In this document: one piece after another, positions 8,136 to 17,720 of the stretch
Layout of the letters: the number at the start of each line of letters is the position of its first letter
Position numbering within the stretch: the stretch's first letter is position 1
NCBI RefSeq assembly: GCF_014692875.1
Contig: NZ_CP061171.1
Location: 3,410,001-3,474,000, forward strand
Source: Pedobacter riviphilus
GTDB taxonomy: Bacteria > Bacteroidota > Bacteroidia > Sphingobacteriales > Sphingobacteriaceae
DNA length: 64,000 nucleotides
Direction of reading: 5' to 3'
The notes under the pieces: generated by a model
What the model was told of the DNA's origin: nothing
Databases searched by the model: none
The model's input: only the letters and a program-made list of their open reading frames with translations
Translations under genes and position numbers: made by a program

Positions 8136-9071
8136 TTAAATTAATTTTGGAAGTAATTTATCCAAATCTTCGCGTAAATGCTCGTGTTGATGTGGTAATT
8201 TTAAATGTGTTCCCAACTCATTCAAAGGTTCGTCAACCGTAAAGCCTGGATTTTCTGTAGCGATTTCGAAAAGTACACCTCCTGGTTCGCGGAAATATAA
8301 AGAGTAGAAATAATCACGGTCGATTTTAGGCGTAATCTGTAAGTTTTTACTTAAAATCTGCTCCCTCAATTCCATTTGAATATCTTCGTTTTTAACACGG
8401 AATGCTACATGGTGGTTGGTACCGGCAGCATTTCTGCCCCTGTGGCCAGACGGAACTTCCAACAAATCTACAATGGCTGCATTTTCTACCGTATCGGTAA
8501 TAAAACGATAGCGGTTTTCTTCTTGCCCCAATAATCGGTAACCAAACAGATCGGTGAGTACCTTAGCCGTTTCATCGATGCTTTGCAAAGTTAAAGTGGT
8601 ACTGTGAAAGCCTTTGGTCGCGGTATCTTTTTTAATCTCGGTAGTTTCCCAAGGCGTTCTTATATCTGCTGTTTTTGGCACAATTAAACTCAGCGACAAA
8701 CCATCGGGATCTTTAAAAGCCAATACCTGCTCCCCAAAACGTTCTGTAATTTCTTTCGTCTTAACATTAGCTACACCAAATCTTTCTAACCAGAACTGAT
8801 GGCTGCCCTCAGGTACCGAGTAACCAATTTCTGTTGCCATGCCCACGCCTTCCGTCCCCTGGCCAATTCCATCCCATGGAAAAAAAGTAAGGATGGTTCC
8901 AGCCGCCCCGGTTTCATCACCATAATAAAGGTGGTAAGTACCAGGGTCATCAAAGTTAACTGTCTTTTTCACTAACCTTAAACCTAGTGTTTTGGTATAA
9001 AAATCGAAATTTTGCTGTGCATTGCCAGCAATCGCTGTAATGTGGTGTAAACCTAAAATGTTATTATTCAT
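8136..9071 (-). CDS. Ring-cleaving dioxygenase, VOC superfamily (MhqO/MhqE-like)
   Basis: A 311-residue protein with two vicinal-oxygen-chelate modules (about residues 6-150 and 160-290). Candidate Fe(II) ligands are His9/His10 in LHHITA, the NHHVAF His in the second module and the Glu in VLFEIATE. This is the glyoxalase/ring-cleaving dioxygenase family that includes Bacillus MhqO and MhqE, which open hydroquinones under quinone stress. The operon also contains an MhqD-like esterase and a DoxX protein (the family of MhqP), which strengthens the assignment to quinone detoxification. The actual substrate is inferred. Confidence 0.9.
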   Translation of the reverse strand: MNNNILGLHHITAIAGNAQQNFDFYTKTLGLRLVKKTVNFDDPGTYHLYYGDETGAAGTILTFFPWDGIGQGTEGVGMATEIGYSVPEGSHQFWLERFGVANVKTKEITERFGEQVLAFKDPDGLSLSLIVPKTADIRTPWETTEIKKDTATKGFHSTTLTLQSIDETAKVLTDLFGYRLLGQEENRYRFITDTVENAAIVDLLEVPSGHRGRNAAGTNHHVAFRVKNEDIQMELREQILSKNLQITPKIDRDYFYSLYFREPGGVLFEIATENPGFTVDEPLNELGTHLKLPHQHEHLREDLDKLLPKLI

Positions 9072-9076
9072 ATCGT

Positions 9077-11380
9077 TTAATTTTTATTTATTAATAGTGC
9101 TGAGCTTTCAGTAATTAATTCGTTGTGCCGTTTAAAGATGACATCAAGCACAAGGCCATCATCATTCCACATTTTTATTTCTCCGTTAAGCTGTTCGGTA
9201 AGACCCGTCATTAAGCTCATTCCAAGTGATTCGGTATGATCAGGATCAAAGCCTGCTGGCAAACCAATCCCTGTGTCTGCAATTTTTAGTTCGCAGCACT
9301 CCTCTCCCATAAACAGGAAAGAAATGTGCACTTTACCTTTTTTATCATCCGGAAAAGCATATTTAATCACGTTACTAATGGCCTCGTTCAGGATCAAACC
9401 AAGCGGAACGGCTTGTGCAACATCTAATTTAATCACCTCTGTTTCCAAAGTGAACTGGATTTTATCAGTACCAAAACATTCGATCATGTAATCGACCAGT
9501 TCTTTGATGTACCATTTCATATCAATTTCTGCTAGATTATCAGATTGATAGAGCTTCTGGTGGATAAGCGACATGGCATGCATCCGGTTCTGACTATTTC
9601 TGATGGCCACTAAAGCATCTTCATTATCCAGGTAAGCCGATTGGGTATTAAGCAGACTGATGACAATCTGCAGGTTGTTTTTAACCCGGTGATGGATTTC
9701 GCGCAGAAGCCATTCCTTCTCGTTGAGTATTTTCCTGAGCAATTCGTTCTGCGCGTTTATTTCTCCCTGCTTTTGTTCTAAAATAAGATTGCTACGCCTT
9801 TTTAAACGATACCGGTTATAAATCAAACCCACAAACATGGCAGCGATTAATAAACCGGCAATAAATATATACCTCAATCTGCCCTCATTTTCGATCGTAA
9901 CTTTCTGCAATTGATTTTTTTGACTAAGCAATGCAATGTCTTTATCCTTTTTCTTGGTCTGGTATTCAATTTCCAAACCCGAAATTTGTTTGTTCTTTTC
10001 GTTGTTCCAAATAGAGTCTGTTAATCTCTTGTACGTTTTATAGTGTGCCACTGCCGACCAGGGCTTATTCAGTGCAGAATCTACATCGAACCAAAGCCGG
10101 TGCAACTGAGAAAGTGCCAACAAGTTTTTCTGTTGTAAACTTTGTTTTTCATGTTCTTGTAAATAACCGTCGGCAGCTACAAACTGTTTATCGTGAATCA
10201 GTTTCCTGATGATACTCCGGTATAAATAGATCTGATTCGGATCATCTTTAGGCAGATCGTGATGAAACTTTTGCAGTTCTTTAAAATAAGGTTCCGCTTT
10301 GGCGTACTGCTCAATATCGTAATAGGTGTTGAACAAAATGTATGGGATCCGAAGTTTCATCTGCGTATCAGTTGGCGGGTATTTTCTAATCAGCTCTTTC
10401 AGTGCGGCTATACCCTCTTCGAACTTTTTCATCCGCACCAATATGGTAGCTACGTTGGCCACAATGGTTTGCATATAACCAGGGTCTTTATACCGTTCTG
10501 CAATTTTCTTAGCCACCAACCAATAATCAAGCGCTTTCTGATCATTCCTCAGGTAATAATAGGTTAAGCCTAGATGGTTGTTTATAGAACTTCTTTGTAA
10601 ACTCGTATCGGCCAGTTGATCTGCGGTTTTTTCGGCCAGCAAACCGTACTTTAATGCATTGGAAAAATTACCAAGGCCAATATTGGTAATACACATATTG
10701 TTGTAAACACCCTGCAGTTCCTTAAATCCAATAGCTTTGTAAGCAGCTAGGGATGAATCCATCAGTTTAATGGCATAAGCTGGTTGGCCTTTTATATTGT
10801 AATAATCGCCCAGGTTTTTAAGCGAGTTACCTTCTTCTAACTTATTGCCAGTCTGGCGGTATAGGGCCAGCGATTTTTCATTGTAGCCGATCTTCTTTTC
10901 AAGATCTTTTCCCTCATTGCCAAAAAGATTCCCCATAGCAGCATAAGCGGCTGCCAATTGATCTTTTAGATCCATTTTACCGGCAAAAGCGATTGCTTGT
11001 TCGTAGATTTTGGTACTGCCTATCTTATCTCCAGATTCGCGGAGAATATTGCCTTTAAGCACCGTACTCATAGCTATTCCCTTAGGATATTCGATTTTAC
11101 CGGCCAGGTTAAGCGCTTGCTGTTGAATACTCATCGCTTTAGCTAAATCTGCTTTTATTTCACCGGGCAAATTGAGATAATATGTACCCAGATCAACTAA
11201 TAAATCGACTTTCTTTTCTGTTTGTCCAAGCCTGCGCAGTTTCATCTCAGCAACCTCTACCTCTGTCTTGGTCCTAATACCCTGCCCTTTTACAAAGGCA
11301 GGGTTGATCAGAACGAAAGTGATTAGCAAACATTTAATGTTCTTGTTTAAAAAAATGATTGCACTATTTCTGGCCAGCAT
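9077..11380 (-). CDS. TPR-containing sensor histidine kinase, HisKA_2 type
   Basis: A 767-residue kinase. A signal-like N-terminus leads into a long tetratricopeptide-repeat region (about residues 45-440), a coiled linker, one membrane helix (about 505-525), then a HisKA_2 dimerisation/phosphoacceptor domain with the His in [11 protein letters not shown] and a C-terminal HATPase with ADTGIGLP and a conserved Asn in LNEAISN. The TPR part is probably periplasmic and senses a protein partner. No response-regulator gene adjoins it. The nearest REC proteins are at 22328 and 24418, beside its paralogue at 19967. It sits inside the stress operon, with 2-bp and 5-bp gaps to its neighbours. Confidence 0.92.
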   Translation of the reverse strand: MLARNSAIIFLNKNIKCLLITFVLINPAFVKGQGIRTKTEVEVAEMKLRRLGQTEKKVDLLVDLGTYYLNLPGEIKADLAKAMSIQQQALNLAGKIEYPKGIAMSTVLKGNILRESGDKIGSTKIYEQAIAFAGKMDLKDQLAAAYAAMGNLFGNEGKDLEKKIGYNEKSLALYRQTGNKLEEGNSLKNLGDYYNIKGQPAYAIKLMDSSLAAYKAIGFKELQGVYNNMCITNIGLGNFSNALKYGLLAEKTADQLADTSLQRSSINNHLGLTYYYLRNDQKALDYWLVAKKIAERYKDPGYMQTIVANVATILVRMKKFEEGIAALKELIRKYPPTDTQMKLRIPYILFNTYYDIEQYAKAEPYFKELQKFHHDLPKDDPNQIYLYRSIIRKLIHDKQFVAADGYLQEHEKQSLQQKNLLALSQLHRLWFDVDSALNKPWSAVAHYKTYKRLTDSIWNNEKNKQISGLEIEYQTKKKDKDIALLSQKNQLQKVTIENEGRLRYIFIAGLLIAAMFVGLIYNRYRLKRRSNLILEQKQGEINAQNELLRKILNEKEWLLREIHHRVKNNLQIVISLLNTQSAYLDNEDALVAIRNSQNRMHAMSLIHQKLYQSDNLAEIDMKWYIKELVDYMIECFGTDKIQFTLETEVIKLDVAQAVPLGLILNEAISNVIKYAFPDDKKGKVHISFLFMGEECCELKIADTGIGLPAGFDPDHTESLGMSLMTGLTEQLNGEIKMWNDDGLVLDVIFKRHNELITESSALLINKN

Positions 11381-11382
11381 GT

Positions 11383-12072
11383 TTAAAGCTTAACATTGTT
11401 TATGCTTGATTTTGTGGTATAATAGCAAATAATCATTGCTACACCGGGTAGCATAATGCCCACCAAACCAAATAGCTGCCCGATCCAGGCGCCAAGAATG
11501 CATCCTATTAAAAAGCCTCCTAACGTAATCAATCCTCTGTTTATCCCCGAAAGGAAATCGGTATTTTTAAAACCAGAATTGCAAAAAGACCTGATATCGA
11601 GTGCGAACTGGGTTACATTGCCCGTCATCATAGTTGTTGGCCCATATGTTTCCTTTACAAAAAGTTTCCCAAATGCGTTTTGCAAACCCATAGCGAAAAC
11701 AACAATCATGGTAACCAGGTACATGGGCCAGGTAATTTCTCCATTATCGATATAGCCGAGCGAATAGGCAATTGCCCCACCAAGCAATAGGATAATCCCC
11801 TCGCATAAAAGCAGAAAATGCCTGTTCGAAAATCTCGCCGATATCCAGCCTCCAGCCATAACCGAGAGCATAAATATTGGGAAAGTTAGCAGCTTGATCC
11901 GTGCATCCCCGTCCGAGCCTTTAATCATTTGATAAGCGAATACGATAAAGTTTCCGGTAACGTGTGCCGAGAAAATTTTATCAGCAGCAACAAAGGTAAT
12001 CGCATCACAAAAGCCAGCTATAATGGTTAATACAAGGGTTACAAACCAGATATTGTTCTGTTTTTCTTCCAT
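11383..12072 (-). CDS. YoaK/DUF1275 family membrane protein
   Basis: A 229-residue polytopic membrane protein with about six hydrophobic helices. It carries family features such as the N-terminal GFCDAITF with HVTGNF and the central MGLQNAF and TGNVTQFA motifs. YoaK/DUF1275 proteins are widespread and of unknown biochemical role, sometimes described as putative transporters. It lies 13 bp after the Dps gene and 2 bp before the TPR kinase gene, so it is a core operon member. I cannot assign a substrate. Confidence 0.88.
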   Translation of the reverse strand: MEEKQNNIWFVTLVLTIIAGFCDAITFVAADKIFSAHVTGNFIVFAYQMIKGSDGDARIKLLTFPIFMLSVMAGGWISARFSNRHFLLLCEGIILLLGGAIAYSLGYIDNGEITWPMYLVTMIVVFAMGLQNAFGKLFVKETYGPTTMMTGNVTQFALDIRSFCNSGFKNTDFLSGINRGLITLGGFLIGCILGAWIGQLFGLVGIMLPGVAMIICYYTTKSSINNVKL

Positions 12073-12085
12073 TTTGTTTTTGATT

Positions 12086-12559
12086 TTATGATAAATGTGC
12101 CCTTAACATCCAGGCCATGGTTTCGTGTGTTTCCATTAATCCTGTAATGTAATCGCTTGTTCCGGCGTCTTTAAGCGCACCTGCATAATTATCAATGTTT
12201 TCTCTTAAATGGATCAGGATACTCTCATGATCGGCAAGCAGTATTTTGATGTAGGTTAATGCATCGTTTTTACCACGGTCATCTTCGCTTAAGTGAGTTA
12301 ATTCCAGAAATTGTTTAAGCGATGCGGGTGCGTAATGACCGAGTTTACGGATACGTTCTGCAACTTCGTCAACAATACTTTCCAATTGGGTGTATTGCTC
12401 TTCAAAGAATTTGTGTTTGTTGTAAAAGTCTGGCCCTTCTACATTCCAATGTGCTTTGCGGGTTTTGGTGTATAAAACGTACTCATCTGCAAGAATTTTG
12501 CTCAACGAATGTGCAACCTCGGCAAGGTTTTCTGCGCTGATTCCAATTTTGGCTTCCAT
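12086..12559 (-). CDS. dps: Dps family ferritin-like DNA-protection protein
   Basis: A 157-residue four-helix ferritin-like protein. The inter-subunit ferroxidase ligands are visible with exact Dps spacing: His37, His49, Asp64 and Glu68 (in KAHW, YNKH and VDEVAERIRKLG). Dps dodecamers oxidise ferrous iron with hydrogen peroxide, store ferric iron and protect DNA under oxidative stress. The N-terminal tail is short with little positive charge, so direct DNA binding may be weak. Its place in the operon between DoxX and DUF1275 is strong support for an oxidative/electrophile stress role of the whole unit. Confidence 0.94.
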   Translation of the reverse strand: MEAKIGISAENLAEVAHSLSKILADEYVLYTKTRKAHWNVEGPDFYNKHKFFEEQYTQLESIVDEVAERIRKLGHYAPASLKQFLELTHLSEDDRGKNDALTYIKILLADHESILIHLRENIDNYAGALKDAGTSDYITGLMETHETMAWMLRAHLS

Positions 12560-12581
12560 AATTTGTGATTTAATGTTTATA

Positions 12582-13016
12582 TTAATTAAAAAGTGTATTG
12601 AATAAATAATGATCTATTGAAATAGTGCCAGGTCCGATTACCCATAAAAACAGCATAGCTAGTGTATACATGTAAGGCACATCGCGTACCTCAACCGAAT
12701 CTTTTCTGTGTACTACAAAGTACCCGATAGCCGTTACGCCTATAGATGGCAGAAGGAACAGCCTGGTTCCAACACCTATGGCAACGAGAAACGGTACAAT
12801 GGTATCAGAAAATGTAGCCACTAAACCGTTCAGTTTATCGGGCAGCCCCAGGGGATTGGGTACATGCTCCTTTTCTCCATTTTGAACACGGAACTTTTTC
12901 ATTCCATGAACCCTAAAAAGCTCAACCATGAGCAGCACCCTGAAAGTAAGTACAGCCCAATTGTTAAAGTCTGATCCCAAATCAGAATACAATAGGTATT
13001 TGATGATATTTTCCAT
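12582..13016 (-). CDS. DoxX family membrane protein (MhqP-like)
   Basis: A 144-residue protein with about four hydrophobic helices typical of DoxX/DoxD-like proteins (RVLLMVELFRVHGMKKF near the N-terminus and FLVAIGVGTRLFLLP in the middle). In Bacillus the quinone-inducible MhqP belongs to this family and is encoded next to MhqO; here an MhqO-like gene lies further along the same operon. Family members are linked to thiol or quinone redox at the membrane, with no firm enzymology. The gene starts 3 bp after the amidohydrolase stop. Confidence 0.87.
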   Translation of the reverse strand: MENIIKYLLYSDLGSDFNNWAVLTFRVLLMVELFRVHGMKKFRVQNGEKEHVPNPLGLPDKLNGLVATFSDTIVPFLVAIGVGTRLFLLPSIGVTAIGYFVVHRKDSVEVRDVPYMYTLAMLFLWVIGPGTISIDHYLFNTLFN

Positions 13017-13019
13017 AAT

Positions 13020-14912
13020 TTAAAAAGCAAAGCATGAGCAGCCCAGAGCGCCCCAAAATGCGGTGTAATTGTTTACAGGGAGGTTGCTGGCCCTTACTGC
13101 ATCGTGATTATGGTTATGGACATTACAGCTACCCACGCAGGAATGCACCATTGCTAAAACGGAACCGGATCCGTTTGCCCCTTTTGTTTTTCCTTGCTGA
13201 TCTGTTTTATGCATCAATGGAGAATAATATCCATTATAGTTTTTGGTTGGCGACCAGTCTGGAAGAATCGGGATTTTTGGCGGTGAAAACGAAGAGAAAT
13301 CACCTTTTGCATACACAATTTTGCCATCAACAATTGTTAAATCAGATTCGATACTTTTGATCTGTTCGTCGGTAACTTCGAAGTAATCGTGATTTAAAAC
13401 AGCCAAATCTGCCAGCATGCCTACTTTGATATCGCCCTTTTTTTGCTGCTCGTTCGAAAACCAGGCACTGCCTCTGGTGTACAGTTCTAAAGCGGTTTCT
13501 CTTGATAAAACGGTTTCTTCACTGTAGATTTTTAAGCCACCAACTGTTTTACCGGCAGTTAACCAAAACATCGAAACCCATGGGTTGTAACTGCTTACGC
13601 GTGTGGCATCAGAGCCTCCGCCAACGGGAACTTCCATTTCGAGCATCTTTTTTACCGGCGGCGTTTGTAAGGCAGCTTTTGCACCATATCTTTCAGTAAA
13701 ATATTCGCCCTGATAGGCCATCCTGCTCTGGATCGCTATACCGCCACCTAAAGCTTTTACACGCTCAATGTTCCGTTCGTCGATGGTTTCGGCATGATCG
13801 AAAATCCATGGCAAACCAGCGAAAGGAATATCTCTATTTACCTTTTCGAAAACATTTAGAAAGCGGCTGATACTTTCATTATAAGTGGCGTGAAGCCTGA
13901 ATGGCCATCTTTTTTCGACCAGCAAACGTACTACACGTTCCAGTTCAGGCTCCATATTATCCGAAAGGTCTGGCCGTGGCTGAAGAAAATCTTCGAAATC
14001 GGCTGCCGAGAAAACCAGCATCTCGCCTGCCCCGTTGTGGCGGTACATATCATCTCCCTGATAAAGTTTTACAGTATTGGTCCAGTTATCAAAATCTTCA
14101 AATTCCTGTTTTGGGCGTTGTGTAAACAAGTTATAAGCAATGCGAACAGTAAGTTGTTTTTGCTCATTTAATTCGTTTACAACTTTATAATCGTCGGGGA
14201 AATTCTGAAAACCTCCACCAGCGTCAATTACACTGGTAATCCCGAAACGGTTCAGTTCTGTCATAAAATGACGGGTAGAATTTATCTGATGTTCGTAAGA
14301 AAGTTTCGGACCTTTTGCCAGCGTAGAATATAGAATCATCGCATTCGGGCTCGCGATAATCAATCCGGTAGGTTCCCCATTCATATCTCTTTGAATTTCT
14401 CCACCCGGAGGCGCAGGCGTATCTTTGGTATATCCAACGGCTTTAAGTGCAGCGCGGTTCATAAAAGCACGATCGTATAAGTGCAGAATAAACACAGGTG
14501 TTTCGGGCGCAATGGCATTTATTTCTTCCAGGGTAGGCATTCTCCTTTCAGCAAACTGAAATTCAGACCAGCCCCCAACTACGCGCACCCATTGTGGTGA
14601 TGGGGTAATATCTACCTGCTCCTTAAGCATCCGCAAGGCATCGGCCAGTGACGGAACACCATCCCAGCGTAATTCCAGATTGAAATTTAACCCACCACGG
14701 ATTAAATGAATATGGGAGTCGTTAATCCCAGGGACTACACGTTTTTTACCAAGGTCAATCAGCCTCGTTGCAGAACCCGAAAAATTCATGATGTCGCTAT
14801 CACGACCAACAGCGATAAACTTGCCATCTTTAATGGCAACAGCTGTTATTTCTTCCTTGTGCTTCGTAATGGTATGAACTTTACCATTGAATAAAATTAC
14901 ATCTGCAGTCAT
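13020..14912 (-). CDS. YtcJ-like amidohydrolase with a Cys/His-rich tail
   Basis: A 630-residue metal-dependent hydrolase of the amidohydrolase_3 (YtcJ) type. The N-terminal beta-sandwich (AVAIKDGKFIAVG) and the metal-binding DSHIHL motif (about residues 64-69) are clear. FDHAETI and GGSDATR supply later ligands, and the C-terminal sandwich ends near residue 545. There is no signal peptide. The unusual part is the last 60 residues, which add a Cys/His-rich tail (HSCVGSC, HNHNHD, GCSC) not normal for the family and suggestive of metal binding. The substrate is unknown. It lies third to fourth in the operon, between the M17-like and DoxX genes. Confidence 0.9.
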   Translation of the reverse strand: MTADVILFNGKVHTITKHKEEITAVAIKDGKFIAVGRDSDIMNFSGSATRLIDLGKKRVVPGINDSHIHLIRGGLNFNLELRWDGVPSLADALRMLKEQVDITPSPQWVRVVGGWSEFQFAERRMPTLEEINAIAPETPVFILHLYDRAFMNRAALKAVGYTKDTPAPPGGEIQRDMNGEPTGLIIASPNAMILYSTLAKGPKLSYEHQINSTRHFMTELNRFGITSVIDAGGGFQNFPDDYKVVNELNEQKQLTVRIAYNLFTQRPKQEFEDFDNWTNTVKLYQGDDMYRHNGAGEMLVFSAADFEDFLQPRPDLSDNMEPELERVVRLLVEKRWPFRLHATYNESISRFLNVFEKVNRDIPFAGLPWIFDHAETIDERNIERVKALGGGIAIQSRMAYQGEYFTERYGAKAALQTPPVKKMLEMEVPVGGGSDATRVSSYNPWVSMFWLTAGKTVGGLKIYSEETVLSRETALELYTRGSAWFSNEQQKKGDIKVGMLADLAVLNHDYFEVTDEQIKSIESDLTIVDGKIVYAKGDFSSFSPPKIPILPDWSPTKNYNGYYSPLMHKTDQQGKTKGANGSGSVLAMVHSCVGSCNVHNHNHDAVRASNLPVNNYTAFWGALGCSCFAF

Positions 14913-14939
14913 GGTATCTTCTATTTAGATTTCGAGATC

Positions 14940-15680
14940 TTAATTTTTAATGGCAGCAATTGCTTCCTGAATGCCTTCTCCAGCTGTTGTAAAAAATGCT
15001 GGCCCTGCTAAAAGCATGACTTTCGCTACTGGCTTAAAGGTTGACATGTTCTTTTCTTTTAACCAGGTTTGGGTTCTGTAGGCTTCGAAAATGCCTTTTA
15101 CAACATTACCTGCAACCAATGCCGTTGGCGAGTCGATCCCTGCATCTTTTAAATCACTTGCAAAAGAAAAGTTATCTACACCAAGTTTAAGCGCTTCTCT
15201 CATGGCGATGCTGCCTACTCCGGTCATCAGTTCTGGTGTAAATTTATTCCGATCGCCAAGACCAATTAAAAGCAGGCGTTTACCACCTATAGTACCCTTT
15301 GGCGGAGAAATTAAAATGGTTTCGTTGGCGTGACCAAGAAATTTCCCGCTTTTGCGAATTTCAGTGATCAAACCTTTCATATCCTGATCTAGGTGTACCA
15401 AACCATTTAATGCAGGCGGAAGTGCTGGTGGTGAGTTAAAAATATCTCCTTCTGTATATTCGAAAACACAGGCAACCTGTAAATCACTAACCTGCGCCGA
15501 TGGTCCCTGAACAACACCTTCGATGGCAATTCCATCTACTGTACCCCAAACTTTAGCCGTTCCTATTGCGGTTGTGTTTTGTGCAAATGCTGTTCCTGTA
15601 ACAAATACAGAAAATATGATGATGGCTAGCCTGAAGTTTTGGAAAGCAGTTATTGATTGTTTAGCGAAGTTATTTTTCAT
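14940..15680 (-). CDS. Secreted stand-alone M17 peptidase N-terminal domain protein
   Basis: A 246-residue protein starting with a Sec signal peptide (about residues 1-33, ending GTAFA). The rest matches only the N-terminal macro-like domain of leucyl aminopeptidase (M17), including RLLLIGLGDRNKFT and the helix-rich end. The catalytic M17 C-terminal domain with its metal ligands is absent, and no frame downstream supplies it, so it is not a peptidase by itself. In M17 enzymes this domain supports hexamer formation and in some cases DNA binding; an exported version must do something else. It sits 11 bp after the porin gene. Confidence 0.85.
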   Translation of the reverse strand: MKNNFAKQSITAFQNFRLAIIIFSVFVTGTAFAQNTTAIGTAKVWGTVDGIAIEGVVQGPSAQVSDLQVACVFEYTEGDIFNSPPALPPALNGLVHLDQDMKGLITEIRKSGKFLGHANETILISPPKGTIGGKRLLLIGLGDRNKFTPELMTGVGSIAMREALKLGVDNFSFASDLKDAGIDSPTALVAGNVVKGIFEAYRTQTWLKEKNMSTFKPVAKVMLLAGPAFFTTAGEGIQEAIAAIKN

Positions 15681-15691
15681 TTTCTTATTGT

Positions 15692-17071
15692 TTAAAATTT
15701 GTATGATACCTGAGCATTAAAAAACTTTGAATTGTCCCAGAGTGGTACGATATCTTTTATAAAATCACCTACCCTGAAATATTGCCCCCCACAACCGAAT
15801 GAAAGGTTGTTATTGAATTTATAATCTGCACTGAGCAGATAAGTGGTACCGATAAAGCGGTGATCGGAAAGGGAACCTGCTGTGTTATAATTTCCGCTCG
15901 GGCGATAGATGCCATCATTTGTTGAATACCTCCAGTTGAAAACAACATCAGTCTGTACGCTTAATTTATCAGTTAAGGTTAGTGTTAAGTATGGATGCAG
16001 ATCAATTAAATTCGAGGGTCCGATGAGTGGGTTAAAGCCAAAATACCCTCCTTTCGGATATAAAGGGTTAAAGGTCTGTAGCTTTCCATTACCTGCTTTC
16101 TGGTCGCCTGAAATATAATCGTTCCGAAGGTTGATGGATGGCTTAAACCTGGTTTGTTCGAAAGTATAACCCAATTCAATAGCCATCGTCCAGGCATTAA
16201 TATTACCATTTCCAAACCTACCAAACTGGTAGGCCGCTTCTACATTATAGATAAAACCACCGCCACTTTTCCAATACCGGGTAGCTACCGTATGCCGTAC
16301 TTCTTTTGCTATGCCTTCTTCAAATTCAGCATCGTCACGCCTGATGCCTAAATAATAGAAATCAAAGTTTCCACCTTTTTCGATATTGAGATTTGAATAA
16401 GCTCCCCAAAGATTGGCCTGATGGCTGGGGCGATTATCAAATACCCCAAAATTAACTTCATCGGCTTCTAAAACAAATGCATCTAACGAAAACCGTGGTG
16501 TTGCATACATCAGCTTGGCTCCTGTAAAGTATTGCCGGACTGTTGTACCCTCCCGCACAGAAATTAACCTGCCCGAACCGTAATTTATTTCCTGCCTGCC
16601 CACCCGAACGGCTAATTTGTTTAATGAATCTTTAAGTATCCTATATTCTGCGAAAAGGTTTTGAACGGCAAGCTGATCCTCATCAACCGGAGATGGCCCA
16701 TATTTACTGCCGTTTTCGAGCGCACTGTTTATCTGGGCAAAAAACCGCAGTCTTTCTCCAATATTTAAATCGGCATAAAGCGAATAGCGCTGTAAAAAAG
16801 AATAATTAAACCCCTGATCCTTAATCCAATCCTCATTAATTTTTCCTCCATATTCCTCCCTGATCTCGCCACCAAAACTGAGGTATACTTTTTTATTAAC
16901 CGAAAGCGGCAGGAACTTTAATGTATTATAGAAGTTCCTCGCCGAATCTTTCAGGTTGCTATAATCCTCATCGTAGCGCATAAGCCTGATGCTTTGGCCG
17001 GATGCACTTGTTATTGAAAAGCAAGTACAAACTACTGCTATGATCGCCAAACGGGGATAATCAGTTCTCAT
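15692..17071 (-). CDS. Alginate-export family outer-membrane beta-barrel protein
   Basis: A 459-residue protein with a signal peptide (cleavage near residue 25) and alternating polar/aromatic strands throughout, ending in the outer-membrane signature (FFNAQVSYKF). Sequences such as VRVGRQEINYGSGRLISVREG and HPYLTLTLTDKLSVQTD match the alginate export (AlgE/OprD-like) barrel family. It should form a porin for a small or anionic solute; alginate itself is not implied, since no alginate genes are nearby. It is the second gene of the operon, 16 bp after the YcaC-like gene. Confidence 0.88.
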   Translation of the reverse strand: MRTDYPRLAIIAVVCTCFSITSASGQSIRLMRYDEDYSNLKDSARNFYNTLKFLPLSVNKKVYLSFGGEIREEYGGKINEDWIKDQGFNYSFLQRYSLYADLNIGERLRFFAQINSALENGSKYGPSPVDEDQLAVQNLFAEYRILKDSLNKLAVRVGRQEINYGSGRLISVREGTTVRQYFTGAKLMYATPRFSLDAFVLEADEVNFGVFDNRPSHQANLWGAYSNLNIEKGGNFDFYYLGIRRDDAEFEEGIAKEVRHTVATRYWKSGGGFIYNVEAAYQFGRFGNGNINAWTMAIELGYTFEQTRFKPSINLRNDYISGDQKAGNGKLQTFNPLYPKGGYFGFNPLIGPSNLIDLHPYLTLTLTDKLSVQTDVVFNWRYSTNDGIYRPSGNYNTAGSLSDHRFIGTTYLLSADYKFNNNLSFGCGGQYFRVGDFIKDIVPLWDNSKFFNAQVSYKF

Positions 17072-17087
17072 TTTATGTAAATGAGGA

Positions 17088-17720
17088 TTAGTGTTTTACC
17101 ATTTTGTGTGCATACTGGATACCAAGACCATAACCTGCACCGTATTTTTTCATCAGTGTGGTTACAGGCTCATAGGTTCCGGTTCTGGCCCAATCTCTTT
17201 GAAGTTCAAGGATGTACTGCACAGAGGTTACCGGTTTTACACCAGCATGCACCATTCGTTGAACTGCACGCTCATGCGCCTCATTGCTTACATCTCCACA
17301 GGCATCAGTAATTACGAAAACGTCAAAACCTTCTGATAAGGCTGATAAAGCCGGACCAACGATACAAACACCTGTCCAAAGGCCTGCCAATACAAGTTTC
17401 TTTTTTCCGGTTGCAGTGATTGCTTTGTAAGCGGGTTCATCTTCCCAGGTATTCATCGAAGTTCTATCGATATAATTTGAGGTAGCCTGGGGATAAAATT
17501 CTTCAATCTCTGGAAAAACAGGGCCAGCAAACGATTCTTCAGCAACTGTGGTTACGATAGTGGGTACGTTAAAGATTTTAGATGCACCACAGATAATGGC
17601 TACATTGGTACGAAGTTCGGTAATAGAGATGCTTTTGGTTGCAAAAGCCATTTGTCCTTCAAAATCGATTAATACCAATGCGTGGTTTTCTGGAGATAAT
17701 AAGTCTGGTGATGGTTTCAT
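17088..17720 (-). CDS. Isochorismatase-like cysteine hydrolase (YcaC type)
   Basis: A 210-residue hydrolase. I chose the ATG at 17720 because the sequence from there (MKPSPDLLSPENHALVLIDF) begins like the family; an upstream ATG at 17777 adds a non-homologous leader. The catalytic Asp19 (LIDF), a Lys near 107 (TGKKKLVLAG) and nucleophile Cys119 (GVCI) form the isochorismatase triad, and the family's cis-peptide segment precedes the Cys. YcaC-like enzymes are often stress-induced and of unknown substrate. This is the promoter-proximal gene of the 12-gene operon. Confidence 0.9.
   Translation of the reverse strand: MKPSPDLLSPENHALVLIDFEGQMAFATKSISITELRTNVAIICGASKIFNVPTIVTTVAEESFAGPVFPEIEEFYPQATSNYIDRTSMNTWEDEPAYKAITATGKKKLVLAGLWTGVCIVGPALSALSEGFDVFVITDACGDVSNEAHERAVQRMVHAGVKPVTSVQYILELQRDWARTGTYEPVTTLMKKYGAGYGLGIQYAHKMVKH

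Noticed and set aside
13034..13360. Open frame of 108 codons antisense to the amidohydrolase
   Set aside because: Shadow of the real gene; composition is unlike a protein and there is no start context.
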